Origin: a virus
Virus record (IMG/VR): IMGVR_UViG_3300022746_000019
Span: 1 to 64,000 of that record
Direction: 5' to 3' (one strand)
Length of the DNA: 64,000 bases
Shown: in pieces, positions 20,841 through 28,563 of the stretch
Numbering within the stretch: position 1 is the first letter of the stretch
How the letters are laid out: the number at the start of each line of letters is the position of its first letter
Made by a program: the position numbers and the translations under genes
The notes under the pieces: model-generated
What the model saw: the letters and a program-made list of their open reading frames with translations, nothing else
Told to the model about the DNA's origin: nothing
The model's database searches: none

Positions 20841-21533
20841 ATGAAGGCACTCAAGCGATCGACTGATTCTAAAGTGGCTAATAGCCTTACCCCCGGAGGG
20901 AAGGGCAGAATCGCCAATTCATTCGGGCTACCCTCGGGCAGGGCGTACTCATGCCCTGCAGCTACTAGTGTCTGCGAGTCAGTGTGCTACGCGGGCAAGC
21001 TGGAGAAAATTCGCCCGACCGTCCGTAATCTACTCATGCACAATTGGGATCTCCTCCGGGAGGCGGATCGACATACTATGTATGACCTACTAGTGAGCAT
21101 GCTTACGGAATTCGACGCCGAATGCGACAAATGGGACGCAGAGAAGCTGTTCCGCATTCATTGGGACGGAGACTTCTTCTCCCCGGAATATGTAGCCGCC
21201 TGGGCAGCTGCGATGGCGGAATTCCCGCAGATTCGATTCTGGGTATATACACGGGTAGACTACGCTGCTAGGATCCTCCGCCATACCCCTAATCTCTCCC
21301 TGTACTTCAGTGGAGATTCAGAGAATGCCGAAACGGCAGAGAGAATGTCCGCCTTGGGCGTCAATATCGCCATGCTAGGGAAGACTTTCGATCTGGCACG
21401 CGAGGCACTGTCTGTACGGGCGGCAAAGTGCCCCGAACAGCGCGGGCAGATTGCCCTTGCCGGTGCCTGCGTCGCATGCAAAATCTGCATCAAGGGAAAC
21501 ACAAGCATTACATTCTCGATTAGTAAGAAGTAG
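20841..21533 (+). CDS. Gp88-family protein
   Basis: 230 residues from ATG 20841 (MKALKRSTDSK). Key features: NSFGLPSGRAYSCPAATSVC followed by ESVCYAGK at about residues 26-55, WDGDFFSPEYVAAWA, FWVYTRVDYAA, LYFSGD and a C-terminal CVACKICIKG. This is the actinophage gene product 88 family, whose Cys spacing suggests metal or Fe-S binding; its reaction is unknown. An upstream extension to 20766 covers the promoter and is rejected. Confidence 0.75.
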   Translation: MKALKRSTDSKVANSLTPGGKGRIANSFGLPSGRAYSCPAATSVCESVCYAGKLEKIRPTVRNLLMHNWDLLREADRHTMYDLLVSMLTEFDAECDKWDAEKLFRIHWDGDFFSPEYVAAWAAAMAEFPQIRFWVYTRVDYAARILRHTPNLSLYFSGDSENAETAERMSALGVNIAMLGKTFDLAREALSVRAAKCPEQRGQIALAGACVACKICIKGNTSITFSISKK

Positions 21534-21541
21534 GAGTAACC

Positions 21542-21757
21542 ATGAGAAGGCCCAAAGTCGCCGAAGTCAACAATTGGACTATCGTAGAGGATATGTCTAA
21601 TGAGATCGCCACTGTCTGGGAGGCGGACAATATCCCAGACTTCTTCAAACTCACCTCACCGGCTCATGCCACCAAGCTCTTCTACGGAGAAACAGCGTGG
21701 CAGGACGCCCAAAGGCTTTCCAGTGATCTATTCTTCAAGGTCAGGGTAGCCTCATGA
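21542..21757 (+). CDS. Hypothetical protein (71 aa)
   Basis: MRRPKVAEVNNWTIVEDMSN... starts 8 nt after the Gp88-family stop, with AGGAG upstream, so it is cotranscribed with it. Mixed alpha/beta; no domain recognised. Confidence 0.65.
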   Translation: MRRPKVAEVNNWTIVEDMSNEIATVWEADNIPDFFKLTSPAHATKLFYGETAWQDAQRLSSDLFFKVRVAS

Positions 21758-21760
21758 TCT

Positions 21761-21792
21761 GAGCTCGGGGCTTTCCCCTTCTCCCCGAGCTC
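21761..21792 (+). terminator. 10-bp hairpin
   Basis: GAGCTCGGGG (21761-21770) and CCCCGAGCTC (21783-21792) form a perfect stem just after the stop at 21757; pyrimidine-rich loop, no T-run. Confidence 0.65.
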
Positions 21793-22033
21793 CGCTAGGC
21801 GGTTCAGCAGTACCTCTCTCACTGCTGGACCGCTTTGGCGTGTCTGCGCCCGGGCAGCCTCGCATGTTTGTGTTGGCCCACCCTCCCCGAATAGGGAGTA
21901 TGTATGTAGAGAGAGAGCAATCGTTACCAAACTGTGACCGGCCGGGGCTTGACACAGCTCCCCGGCCTGTGCTAGGCGGCAAAATGATCTAATTTGTCGA
22001 CAAAGCGCTTTGTGCATACAGCTATTTGTGCAT
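21793..22033 (+). promoter_or_regulatory. Cassette control region I
   Basis: ATGTTTGTGTTGG near 21865, CCCACCCTCCCC and AGGGAG, GAGAGAGAG, box 21922-21941 (second half degenerate), 7 nt, TTGACA (21949-21954), 18 nt, TAGGCG (21973-21978). Downstream, TTTGTCGACAAA (palindrome near 21993-22004) could be an operator. No open frame of note follows until 22332, so a long leader or small RNA may be made. Confidence 0.55.
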
Positions 22034-22193
22034 AAAGAGAGAGAGAAGAGAAGAGAAGAGAGAGCCGGCTCGGCTACTGCCCCAGCAGATCGAGGCTTAA
22101 ACGCGGGCAACACCAGGCCATACGCCTATCCTCCCCGTTCCTATCAACTAGCCCCCTATGTCCTCTATCCCTATCTCTCTCTATCTATCTCTT
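22034..22193 (+). repeat. Purine tract and facing pyrimidine tract
   Basis: 31 consecutive purines (22034-22064, AAAGAGAGAGAGAAGAG...) and a CT-rich stretch (22161-22193, interrupted by A) flank about 95 nt. They could form an imperfect long hairpin in RNA or unusual DNA structure. No gene is seen in 22034-22257. Confidence 0.5.
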
Positions 22194-22257
22194 AGGTACT
22201 AAGAAGGGAAATTCATAAAGGCGCCGATTTTTACGCGGGGGCGACCCTGTATGTATT

Positions 22258-22331
22258 CGTTATCAAACTGTTACCGAATAGGCGGGAGAATAATTTGCAT
22301 AATGTCAGTACGGGCGATAATAATTTGCCCC
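22258..22331 (+). promoter_or_regulatory. Box J and possible promoter
   Basis: Box CGTTATCAAACTGTTACCGA (22258-22277), then GGCGGGAG and TAATGT (22300-22305), the same -10 hexamer as in region H but without a clear -35. AATAATTTGC occurs twice (near 22289 and 22318) before ATG 22332. Confidence 0.45.
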
Positions 22332-22970
22332 ATGAACATCACACCCATTCGAAATGCCATGATCACTTGCTCATGCTGCGGCGTCCGTCTTGAAACACTG
22401 GTCTGCCCAGACATCACCCTTTGCCACGAATGCATCATGGAGTGCATCGGTGACAACCTTACCCCTGCCGATGACCATAATCGTCAAGCGGCGGCTGAAC
22501 TCACCAAGGGACTAGTCCGGGTCGCTGAATGCGACTCCTTTGCCTGCGGTGGTATGGAGCAGCCTTTCTACTTCGATAATGTCGGCAGTGCTGTCTGTGC
22601 AGTCTGTGATGAATATGTGCGGATTAACACCTGCGACTGGGAAGAATGCTTCTCCAAGTGGGGTCAGGACGACGGCGACGGCAATATCTACACATGGGAA
22701 CTCATGGACTACTTCGCGTCTCAGGGCTGGCAGGCGTTTGATGGACAATGGGGTCTCCATAATACTGTCATTACATCACTGATTAACGCAGGCGACGAGA
22801 CTGTCTACTTAATCTGGTCAGGCGACGATTCTGTAAACGCCGAAGAATCGCCGCGGGACTTCCTGCCCGCCAGCATGGTCCGGGAGCTTGACAGCAAGTT
22901 CAAGCCCGACACCTATGTACCATTCCCCGTTTCATTCATGCCCACAATTCTGTTCACAGAAACCAACTAG
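22332..22970 (+). CDS. Hypothetical Cys-rich protein (212 aa)
   Basis: Start uncertain: ATG 22332 (MNITPIRNAMITCSCCGV) is preferred; the frame is open to 22251. Cys-rich N-terminus CSCCGV...CPDITLCHECIMEC suggests two zinc sites; a further CDSFACGG and CAVCDEY lie near 80-105. The C-terminal half is acidic and aromatic (WGQDDGDGNIYTWELMDYFA). No family recognised. Confidence 0.6.
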   Translation: MNITPIRNAMITCSCCGVRLETLVCPDITLCHECIMECIGDNLTPADDHNRQAAAELTKGLVRVAECDSFACGGMEQPFYFDNVGSAVCAVCDEYVRINTCDWEECFSKWGQDDGDGNIYTWELMDYFASQGWQAFDGQWGLHNTVITSLINAGDETVYLIWSGDDSVNAEESPRDFLPASMVRELDSKFKPDTYVPFPVSFMPTILFTETN

Positions 22971-22978
22971 AAGGAATC

Positions 22979-23260
22979 ATGAGTAAATCAATAGAACTCA
23001 CAGTAAACGCAATTTGCACCTACGAGGTCACCTACAGCGTCGTGCTTAACGAGGATGACGCGTTTCTCCAAGACTATTTGGAGAAGAACAACTTGGCATT
23101 CGACGAACTCGTGGACACCATGGGACTTGCCGAAGCCCAAGAACTCTGGGGAGAAGCGCGGCTTCACCCTGAAACCGGAGCCGATGTCTACGGCGATCTC
23201 GTCCCCGTGGGCGAAGAGGAAATCACGAGTTTCGAGACCGTTGTCACAGAGGAGGGGTAA
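22979..23260 (+). CDS. Acidic hypothetical protein (93 aa)
   Basis: MSKSIELTVNAICTYEVTYS... begins with two beta strands and continues as an acidic helical region. Ends in TAATG with the next microgene. No domain recognised. Confidence 0.65.
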   Translation: MSKSIELTVNAICTYEVTYSVVLNEDDAFLQDYLEKNNLAFDELVDTMGLAEAQELWGEARLHPETGADVYGDLVPVGEEEITSFETVVTEEG

Positions 23261-23340
23261 TGTCACTTGGAATGTTCATTGCCATAGTGCTTATCACTAA
23301 GTTTCTCTGGCTCGTATTCGACGAATATTGGAGGAAGTAA
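23260..23340 (+). CDS. Single-TM membrane microprotein (26 aa)
   Basis: MSLGMFIAIVLITKFLWLVF followed by DEYWRK. Coupled at both ends by TAATG (stop and start share a base). A GAGGGG SD lies upstream. Size and single helix resemble phage membrane peptides that modulate host enzymes; function unknown. Confidence 0.65.
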   Translation: MSLGMFIAIVLITKFLWLVFDEYWRK

Positions 23341-23522
23341 TGACTAACAAAGAACTGGCTGATCAAATCCGGGAGCGTTTCATGCCCGCGGCGTTTCGCT
23401 GCGGGTGTGGCGGAATGGACGCAAGTTGCAAGATGATTCTAGAAGAGAACATCGGCGGTGCGTGGCAGGTAAAAGATGTCGTTGATCGAGTTGCCGCATT
23501 TATCGAGCGGGAGGGTAAATGA
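23340..23522 (+). CDS. Small Cys protein (60 aa)
   Basis: MTNKELADQIRERFMPAAFR... from ATG 23340 with GGAGG upstream. FRCGCGGMDASC and a C-terminal helix. Overlaps its neighbours at both ends. Function unknown. Confidence 0.65.
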   Translation: MTNKELADQIRERFMPAAFRCGCGGMDASCKMILEENIGGAWQVKDVVDRVAAFIEREGK

Positions 23523-23647
23523 CCAAGACCTCCCGATTCGGCTGGTGCGGAGCCGGTCAGCACGATCTGTGTAAGCAGAGCTTCACAGACTGGAACAATT
23601 CCCCTAACCAATGCGATTGCCCGTGCCACACGGGTAAGGAGAAATAA
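23519..23647 (+). CDS. Zinc-finger microprotein (42 aa)
   Basis: MTKTSRFGWCGAGQHDLCKQ, then CDCPCHTG. Cys and His positions allow one zinc site. ATGA overlap with the upstream gene supports it. Confidence 0.65.
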   Translation: MTKTSRFGWCGAGQHDLCKQSFTDWNNSPNQCDCPCHTGKEK

Positions 23648-23648
23648 T

Positions 23649-23852
23649 ATGGCTAACAAGCACGTGACTAACCCATGCGGAAACAGCGGTATGGCGGTAC
23701 GAGAGGAAGATCTGGAAAAAGCAGCTCTCAACCATAAGGGAATCCTTAAGGGACATTGCTGGCTGTGCAACCAGAGCAAAGTAACTATTAACAAAAAAAC
23801 CGGTCTGTACCGCAAGCACCCAACCCCCAGCACAAACAACGAGCGGTCATGA
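23649..23852 (+). CDS. Small Cys protein (67 aa)
   Basis: MANKHVTNPCGNSGMAVREE... with GHCWLCNQSK centrally and a basic C-terminus. ATGA overlap with the next gene. Possible zinc knuckle; function unknown. Confidence 0.65.
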   Translation: MANKHVTNPCGNSGMAVREEDLEKAALNHKGILKGHCWLCNQSKVTINKKTGLYRKHPTPSTNNERS

Positions 23853-24040
23853 ACCGAGCAAGCCGATATTGGTACAGGCTTAAAGATGCAGAATCTGCCA
23901 TCCAGCGGGTGCGTGACCTGCATAAGGAAGTTAATGGCCCGTTTGATGATTTCATGTGTGACCATTGCTATGTAGACGAGAATCGTTACTATGGCTGGCC
24001 ATGCCCGACTCTCCTCGCATTGGACGGTGAGCGGGGATGA
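23849..24040 (+). CDS. QRVRDLH/ALDGE-family protein
   Basis: 63 residues: a helix (KDAESAIQRVRDLHKE), a Cys pair (MCDHCYVDE) and the ending GWPCPTLLALDGERG. It belongs to a paralogous set with members at 33887, 34104, 34497 and 34868 on the other strand. Such small proteins are common in actinophages; function unknown. The HxxC, CxxC and PC residues may bind zinc. Confidence 0.7.
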   Translation: MNRASRYWYRLKDAESAIQRVRDLHKEVNGPFDDFMCDHCYVDENRYYGWPCPTLLALDGERG

Positions 24041-24252
24041 ACGGCAGTTTTATGGAATGGCTATGCAAACATGATGTAGTAATTATGAAAGATAATTACG
24101 ATAGAACTAGGACATATCATGTTTGTCCAAAGTGTTTGGATTGTGGTAGCGCTTTTGCTGAAAGAATTAGCAAAGCATTAAACGGGGAAAACGTACCAAT
24201 GAACGACGACAGTGTGACAGTTTCCCAAGTTATGGACGGTGAGCAGGGATGA
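24037..24252 (+). CDS. Small Cys protein ending MDGEQG
   Basis: 71 residues. YHVCPKCLDCGSAFAERISK supplies CxxCxxC. The ending VSQVMDGEQG is close to the DGE-type ending of the neighbouring family (MDGEQA, MDGEQV), so it may be a diverged member. AT-richer than its neighbours. Confidence 0.6.
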   Translation: MNGSFMEWLCKHDVVIMKDNYDRTRTYHVCPKCLDCGSAFAERISKALNGENVPMNDDSVTVSQVMDGEQG

Positions 24253-24479
24253 AAATTCCAACCAACATCAAAATTGAAGACATGACCCAAAAGGATCTTG
24301 ACGCAGTGGTTGCCGCCTACAACCGGCTAGACGCTAGTTTTACATTTGGACATAAATTTTGCTTTAGCATAATTCAGAAAGGGCTGGGAGTGGATAGCAC
24401 CGACATCCGCTTCCACGACAGAATGTTGGCGCATGAAATCATGCGGGCGTTTGACCCTATCATTGAGGATGAACAATAG
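24249..24479 (+). CDS. Hypothetical protein (76 aa)
   Basis: MKIPTNIKIEDMTQKDLDAV... is acidic and mixed alpha/beta. ATGA overlap upstream and one-base overlap downstream (TAGTG). No motif recognised. Confidence 0.65.
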   Translation: MKIPTNIKIEDMTQKDLDAVVAAYNRLDASFTFGHKFCFSIIQKGLGVDSTDIRFHDRMLAHEIMRAFDPIIEDEQ

Positions 24480-24820
24480 TGAAAATTGAAGAAAATGTAG
24501 TCTTTGACAAAGACGGTAACTCAATCACGCTTGAGGAATGGGTGACGCTCTTCCGGTATGAGAACTACTTTAAGCTCGTTAATTATGGCGAGGACGGCTA
24601 CAAGGTTGTCACCAAGTGGACCGGCGTAGATACCGCTCCCCTTGAAAAGTCTGGCAGCAACTCATTCGCCTACAGTCGCTGGACACCCAACGAAACCCCG
24701 CTGATCAACATCTCATTCGTGTTCAACCAAGACGATGTGCTGCTGGAGTACGACAAGTACCCGGACTCAGCATCGGCTCGTGCGGGTCACGAACGACTCT
24801 GCAATATCTATTGCAAATGA
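24479..24820 (+). CDS. Hypothetical protein (113 aa)
   Basis: GTG 24479 start overlapping the previous stop. Predicted beta-rich, aromatic (YENYFKLVNYGEDGYKVVTK), ending RLCNIYCK. Last gene of the + strand run; it ends at the convergent terminator. Confidence 0.65.
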   Translation: MKIEENVVFDKDGNSITLEEWVTLFRYENYFKLVNYGEDGYKVVTKWTGVDTAPLEKSGSNSFAYSRWTPNETPLINISFVFNQDDVLLEYDKYPDSASARAGHERLCNIYCK

Positions 24821-24821
24821 A

Positions 24822-24850
24822 AAACGCCCCCCGTATTTGGGGGGCGTTTC
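24822..24850. terminator. Bidirectional terminator between convergent units
   Basis: ACGCCCCCC (24824-24832), 6-nt loop, GGGGGGCGT (24839-24847), with T-runs on both strands. Separates the + array from the minus ribonucleotide reductase gene. Confidence 0.9.
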
Positions 24851-24852
24851 TT

Positions 24853-26886
24853 TCATCCTGTTATCAGTTTCACTTCGCAGGCATCCGTGGTGCAATATGC
24901 CTCTCCGATAGCATCCGCTGCCATTCCGGCGTAAACCCCAGACAGATCGATTGGGAAGAGCTTCATCTCCCCCTCGTCTACATATTCTTGTTCAGTAATA
25001 CGCGTGTAAGGCATTTGAGGATAGACATGATTACCAGACGGCAAGAAACTCACAGTCTTGAGCTGCCCGTCGTACATATGGAGCACAGTTCCAATGTGAT
25101 CCTTCTCTGTCTCTGGGTCAAAGGTGATAGTCACAGAGACGGAGTTGTCCGACCAGTACCGCTGTGCGGTGGACGCGAGAGCCATCTTCTCAAAGACAGT
25201 TACATCGCGCTCAGCTCGCTTGGCTTCGGACTTAATTGGGAAGAACACGACACTAGTTCCCTTTGGGTCTTCGCTGGCCGGCTCCACGCGATACTGAGCC
25301 ATCTTGAACAATGGCAGCATCGGGTCATTGTTGGAGAATCGAATAGCACGCAGGAAGTACTTTCCGCCCGGAGTCCAGTGGACGCCCGGACTCTCACCAG
25401 CGAGGATCGAGACAGTTCCCGACGGCTTGATAGTGGTGGTCTTAATAGACTCGCGCACACCCAGCCATTCGGAATACTTCTTGTCGTAGTGCTGAACAGT
25501 CGCGTAACCCTCGTCCATCCAAAGGCGGAGTTCGGGCATACCACGGTTGTCAGCGAAGTTAGCGACGCCAGACATCGAGGTTCCGATGCGGCGGTTGCGC
25601 TGCATGATGGCATTGGTCTCTTCCCAGTGGGTCGGGAGAAGCGTCACAGTCTTGGCGTAGAGGTAGGCGAACTTCAATGTGCGGTTGTAATCCTCAAGGG
25701 AGTCATGGCGGTTGAGGTAAGTCTCAACCAAGGTGCACATCTCGTACGACTCAAGGCTCTGCTCAGCGCATGGGTTGTAGCCAGCTGCTCGCCAGTCCTT
25801 GTTGTTAGGCTGATCGATAAGGCGTCCGTACTTGCGAGTGACATCCATCCAGATAACGCCCGGTTCTCCGTTGAGTGCGATGCCATCCACAATTCCCGAG
25901 AGGTCGTCACCTACAGAGACGGACACAGAGTTGTTGGACATCCAGCCCCAGCCTGGAGCGGCGGGGTCGTAGGAGTTGCGTTCTGGGTAAACCTCTGGGT
26001 TCTTGAGGTTCAGGAAGTCTGGATCATCGATGGAGCCAATGAGAAGTTCTGCGGAGCGGCGGACATTGCCCGATACGACGCAGACGCCAATGAGGTTGCC
26101 AATGTCAGCAATGTCCTTGCGGGTGACCTGCTCACCGGCGCGTCCCTTGAACAAGTTAGCAATGTGATTGTGCAAACGCATAAGTGGCTCGGGGCCAGCT
26201 GCGGTGCCGCCGAAAGTGCGGATGGGTTCTCCCGCCAAACGAATCTGGGAGTAGTCAAACTCCACGCATGGCTGATCCGACTTCAAGTAGGAGTTGATTA
26301 CCTCAACCACGGACTCTACCCAGCCTTCGCGAGTGTCCGGAATGACCGCGGTCTTGCACTCGTCCTTGGGCTGGTAGATGGTGAATCCCTTGTCCGCACC
26401 CTTCTGGTCGAACCCGACACCGACGCCCAGCATGGACGCTTCCATGAGGAACGCGAACGGAGCGGCGGGGTTGTTCTTCGTCATGCTCTCGGTGCTGACG
26501 AACGCACAGTTCTGCAGGGCGGCACTGTTCTTCTGCTCATTGACGAGCGGGGTACCCATGACCCACAGCCCACGACCGGGCGGAGTCCACTTGAGGTTGA
26601 ACAGTCGATCGAAGGCTTCTTTGGCCGACGCAGCGGCGCGGCTGTCATTCCAGGGAAGTCGGTTGGACTTGCAGTGATCCTTCTGCAGGCTGTACATACC
26701 GTTGATGACGCGCTCGCAAACATCTACCCAAGTCTCCTTGGTGCCGTCCTCTTTCAAACGACTGTAGGTGCGGAGAAATGTAATCTCACCAACGGAATTA
26801 CCGGCGGCATCTCGATACCCCCAAGGAACGGGTTTGCCTCTGTAACCAGCGACAAAGTCTTCAGCAAGACGGAACGAAAGTGCCAT
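24853..26886 (-). CDS. Class II ribonucleotide reductase (B12-dependent, monomeric type)
   Basis: 677 residues. Reduces ribonucleotides to deoxyribonucleotides for phage DNA synthesis, using adenosylcobalamin. Visible: PPGRGLWVMGTPLV, AALQNCAFVSTE (redox Cys), CVVSGNVRRSAELLIGS, YNPCAEQSLESYEMCTLVE (the N-x-C-x-E catalytic triad), IKPSGTVSILAGESPGVHW (substrate loop) and the C-terminal redox pair CTTDAC. Length and arrangement fit the Lactobacillus leichmannii-type monomeric enzyme. No separate small subunit is expected or present. The long + strand frame across it is a shadow. Confidence 0.95.
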   Translation of the reverse strand: MALSFRLAEDFVAGYRGKPVPWGYRDAAGNSVGEITFLRTYSRLKEDGTKETWVDVCERVINGMYSLQKDHCKSNRLPWNDSRAAASAKEAFDRLFNLKWTPPGRGLWVMGTPLVNEQKNSAALQNCAFVSTESMTKNNPAAPFAFLMEASMLGVGVGFDQKGADKGFTIYQPKDECKTAVIPDTREGWVESVVEVINSYLKSDQPCVEFDYSQIRLAGEPIRTFGGTAAGPEPLMRLHNHIANLFKGRAGEQVTRKDIADIGNLIGVCVVSGNVRRSAELLIGSIDDPDFLNLKNPEVYPERNSYDPAAPGWGWMSNNSVSVSVGDDLSGIVDGIALNGEPGVIWMDVTRKYGRLIDQPNNKDWRAAGYNPCAEQSLESYEMCTLVETYLNRHDSLEDYNRTLKFAYLYAKTVTLLPTHWEETNAIMQRNRRIGTSMSGVANFADNRGMPELRLWMDEGYATVQHYDKKYSEWLGVRESIKTTTIKPSGTVSILAGESPGVHWTPGGKYFLRAIRFSNNDPMLPLFKMAQYRVEPASEDPKGTSVVFFPIKSEAKRAERDVTVFEKMALASTAQRYWSDNSVSVTITFDPETEKDHIGTVLHMYDGQLKTVSFLPSGNHVYPQMPYTRITEQEYVDEGEMKLFPIDLSGVYAGMAADAIGEAYCTTDACEVKLITG

Positions 26887-27107
26887 TAATTTACTCCTCT
26901 AAGGTTGCGTACTTTATTTTCACATTTTTGACACTCAACCCATTGGGACGGGAAAGTGTAAGAATCATTGTCTATGCGGGCGGTGGGGCGGTCAGCATCA
27001 TGCTCTACGCGAACCCCGCAAAATGACTTTAAGCCTGGGGCTTCCTCAATCTGATCGGTGGCATGCCAAACACCCGTACCACTGCGGACTGCGTAGTGCC
27101 TATTCAT
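26886..27107 (-). CDS. Hypothetical zinc-site protein (73 aa)
   Basis: MNRHYAVRSGTGVWHATDQI... contains FCGVRVEH and VECQKCENK, giving H/C and CxxC ligands. TAATG overlap with the reductase start. Similar small proteins appear near reductases of other actinophages; no role known. Confidence 0.6.
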   Translation of the reverse strand: MNRHYAVRSGTGVWHATDQIEEAPGLKSFCGVRVEHDADRPTARIDNDSYTFPSQWVECQKCENKVRNLRGVN

Positions 27108-27162
27108 TATTCTCCTAGAGTGTGCAGTTTCATGCAGTTGTGGTAGGACATATCAACTATGT

Positions 27163-28563
27163 CTAACCTTCAATTTGACCTTGGATAACCTTAGTCGTTT
27201 GGTCTTCGGTGAGGCCTTCGTTGGGCAGATTCTGCAATACAGCAGCCCTGTCGCCAAACAGATTGGAAAGAACTCCGCTGGATGCCCGGCCTTCAACAGT
27301 CATCCTAATGAAGGATTGCGAATCATCCAAATCTTTGGTGGTCTTCAGCATTCGGAACAGCCGGTCGACCTCTTGGGAAACATTCGGATCTGGGTATCCG
27401 CCGTTCATTTCCTCACTAAAACGCGCAAAAGCAATGCGTTGTCCCTGCATTTCAATCATGGTATTAATCAAGGCTTTGAGTTGCTCTTTGGTCTTTACCT
27501 CGACAGGGAGTTTGAAAGCGCACTGGGTGTTGGGCTTGAAAGCGGGGCAGTTGTCGGCTACGAAGCAGGTATTGCACATACGCAGCGAGGCGGACTGGGA
27601 GGTGAGCAGCGGGACATCCTTGACCACATCGCGGCCATCTTCGTCCTTCTCAATAACGCTGGAAACCTCGACTCCGAATACCGGAAGCTGCATCATTTCG
27701 GTCTCGGAACGGGCAGAAAACTTCCGTGCCACTACCCCCGACTTATCAACATCCCCGGAGTCAAGTTCCGTGCGAGTTTCTTCATCCATTCCATCGTACC
27801 TATCAACTATGTTCCCTGTATTAACGCGTGCCTCGTATTGGGCGTACGACCACAGGGCGAGTTTGCTTACTTCTTTGGAATCATCCTCAAGAATTTTGTT
27901 GAAGTCGAGCCCAGCCTTATCGTACATATGCGTGTACCGGGGACGCGCCTGCTCTCGCATTCGCTTCGGGTACCGGACAAGTCTAGTGCCGTCCCAGACA
28001 ATAGTCTCCCCTCGCATCATGGGGGACAACCACGACATAGTGCTGGCGGTCTCTACTCGGACTTGTCGCAGGGAGTCGGGCTTGGCGCAGGCTACGGCGT
28101 GGAAGCGGGCACCTTCGCCGTGGAGGCTTTGGGTGGCTGCGGCGAGGAAGTAATTGGTCTCAATATCCTCACCCTTGATACCGATGTTCTTAACGCCTCG
28201 GTCCACCAGCTTCTCCAAGCCGGGTCGGCCGGTCTCGGCGTCCCACATATGAATGACTCGATCTCCCCAGTGCGGCAGGGGCGGGACATCGGCGTAGATG
28301 TATTCGATACGGCTCAGGTTGAGGTCTACGAAGTCCAGATACTTGCTCTCGTAGTCATCTGGGATGTCCTCGTCCTTGGGGTGACCAGAGTAGACATGGA
28401 TGCGCATGTTGTCGGGGAAATAATCTTCCAGACGGTACTCTTTGGTCTTCGGCAGCCCGCGCTTGTAGGCTCGCCAGAATGAAAACCCGACATTCGAAAT
28501 GCCGGATTCTTCGAGTATTACGCGGTTCGACGGTACATCGGAACCTAGGTAGACAATTTTCAT
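27163..28563 (-). CDS. Large unknown protein with Cys cluster
   Basis: 466 residues. N-terminus MKIVYLGSDVPSNRVILEES looks like an alpha/beta (Rossmann-like) start. Near residue 330 MCNTCFVADNCPAFKPNTQC gives four Cys (CxxCx6Cx7C), fit for an Fe-S cluster or zinc. No polymerase, nuclease or known radical-SAM motif is visible. It lies directly downstream of the 28560-29012 gene with a 4-bp overlap and of a nucleotidyltransferase, so the three may act together. Unrecognised. Confidence 0.65.
   Translation of the reverse strand: MKIVYLGSDVPSNRVILEESGISNVGFSFWRAYKRGLPKTKEYRLEDYFPDNMRIHVYSGHPKDEDIPDDYESKYLDFVDLNLSRIEYIYADVPPLPHWGDRVIHMWDAETGRPGLEKLVDRGVKNIGIKGEDIETNYFLAAATQSLHGEGARFHAVACAKPDSLRQVRVETASTMSWLSPMMRGETIVWDGTRLVRYPKRMREQARPRYTHMYDKAGLDFNKILEDDSKEVSKLALWSYAQYEARVNTGNIVDRYDGMDEETRTELDSGDVDKSGVVARKFSARSETEMMQLPVFGVEVSSVIEKDEDGRDVVKDVPLLTSQSASLRMCNTCFVADNCPAFKPNTQCAFKLPVEVKTKEQLKALINTMIEMQGQRIAFARFSEEMNGGYPDPNVSQEVDRLFRMLKTTKDLDDSQSFIRMTVEGRASSGVLSNLFGDRAAVLQNLPNEGLTEDQTTKVIQGQIEG

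Noticed and set aside
14075-22277. CRISPR array from the repeated 20-bp boxes
   Set aside because: Boxes are spaced irregularly by hundreds of bases, vary in sequence and sit at promoters between genes; there are no uniform spacers or cas genes. The Cas4-like protein belongs to a recombination set.
14000-22300. Insertion sequence or transposon explaining the repeats
   Set aside because: No transposase, terminal inverted repeats or target duplications are seen; the repeats are regulatory and structural.
24811-26889. 692-codon open frame on the + strand
   Set aside because: It is the antisense of the class II ribonucleotide reductase, whose catalytic motifs are all present on the minus strand; the + frame has no recognisable domain and would start inside a terminator.
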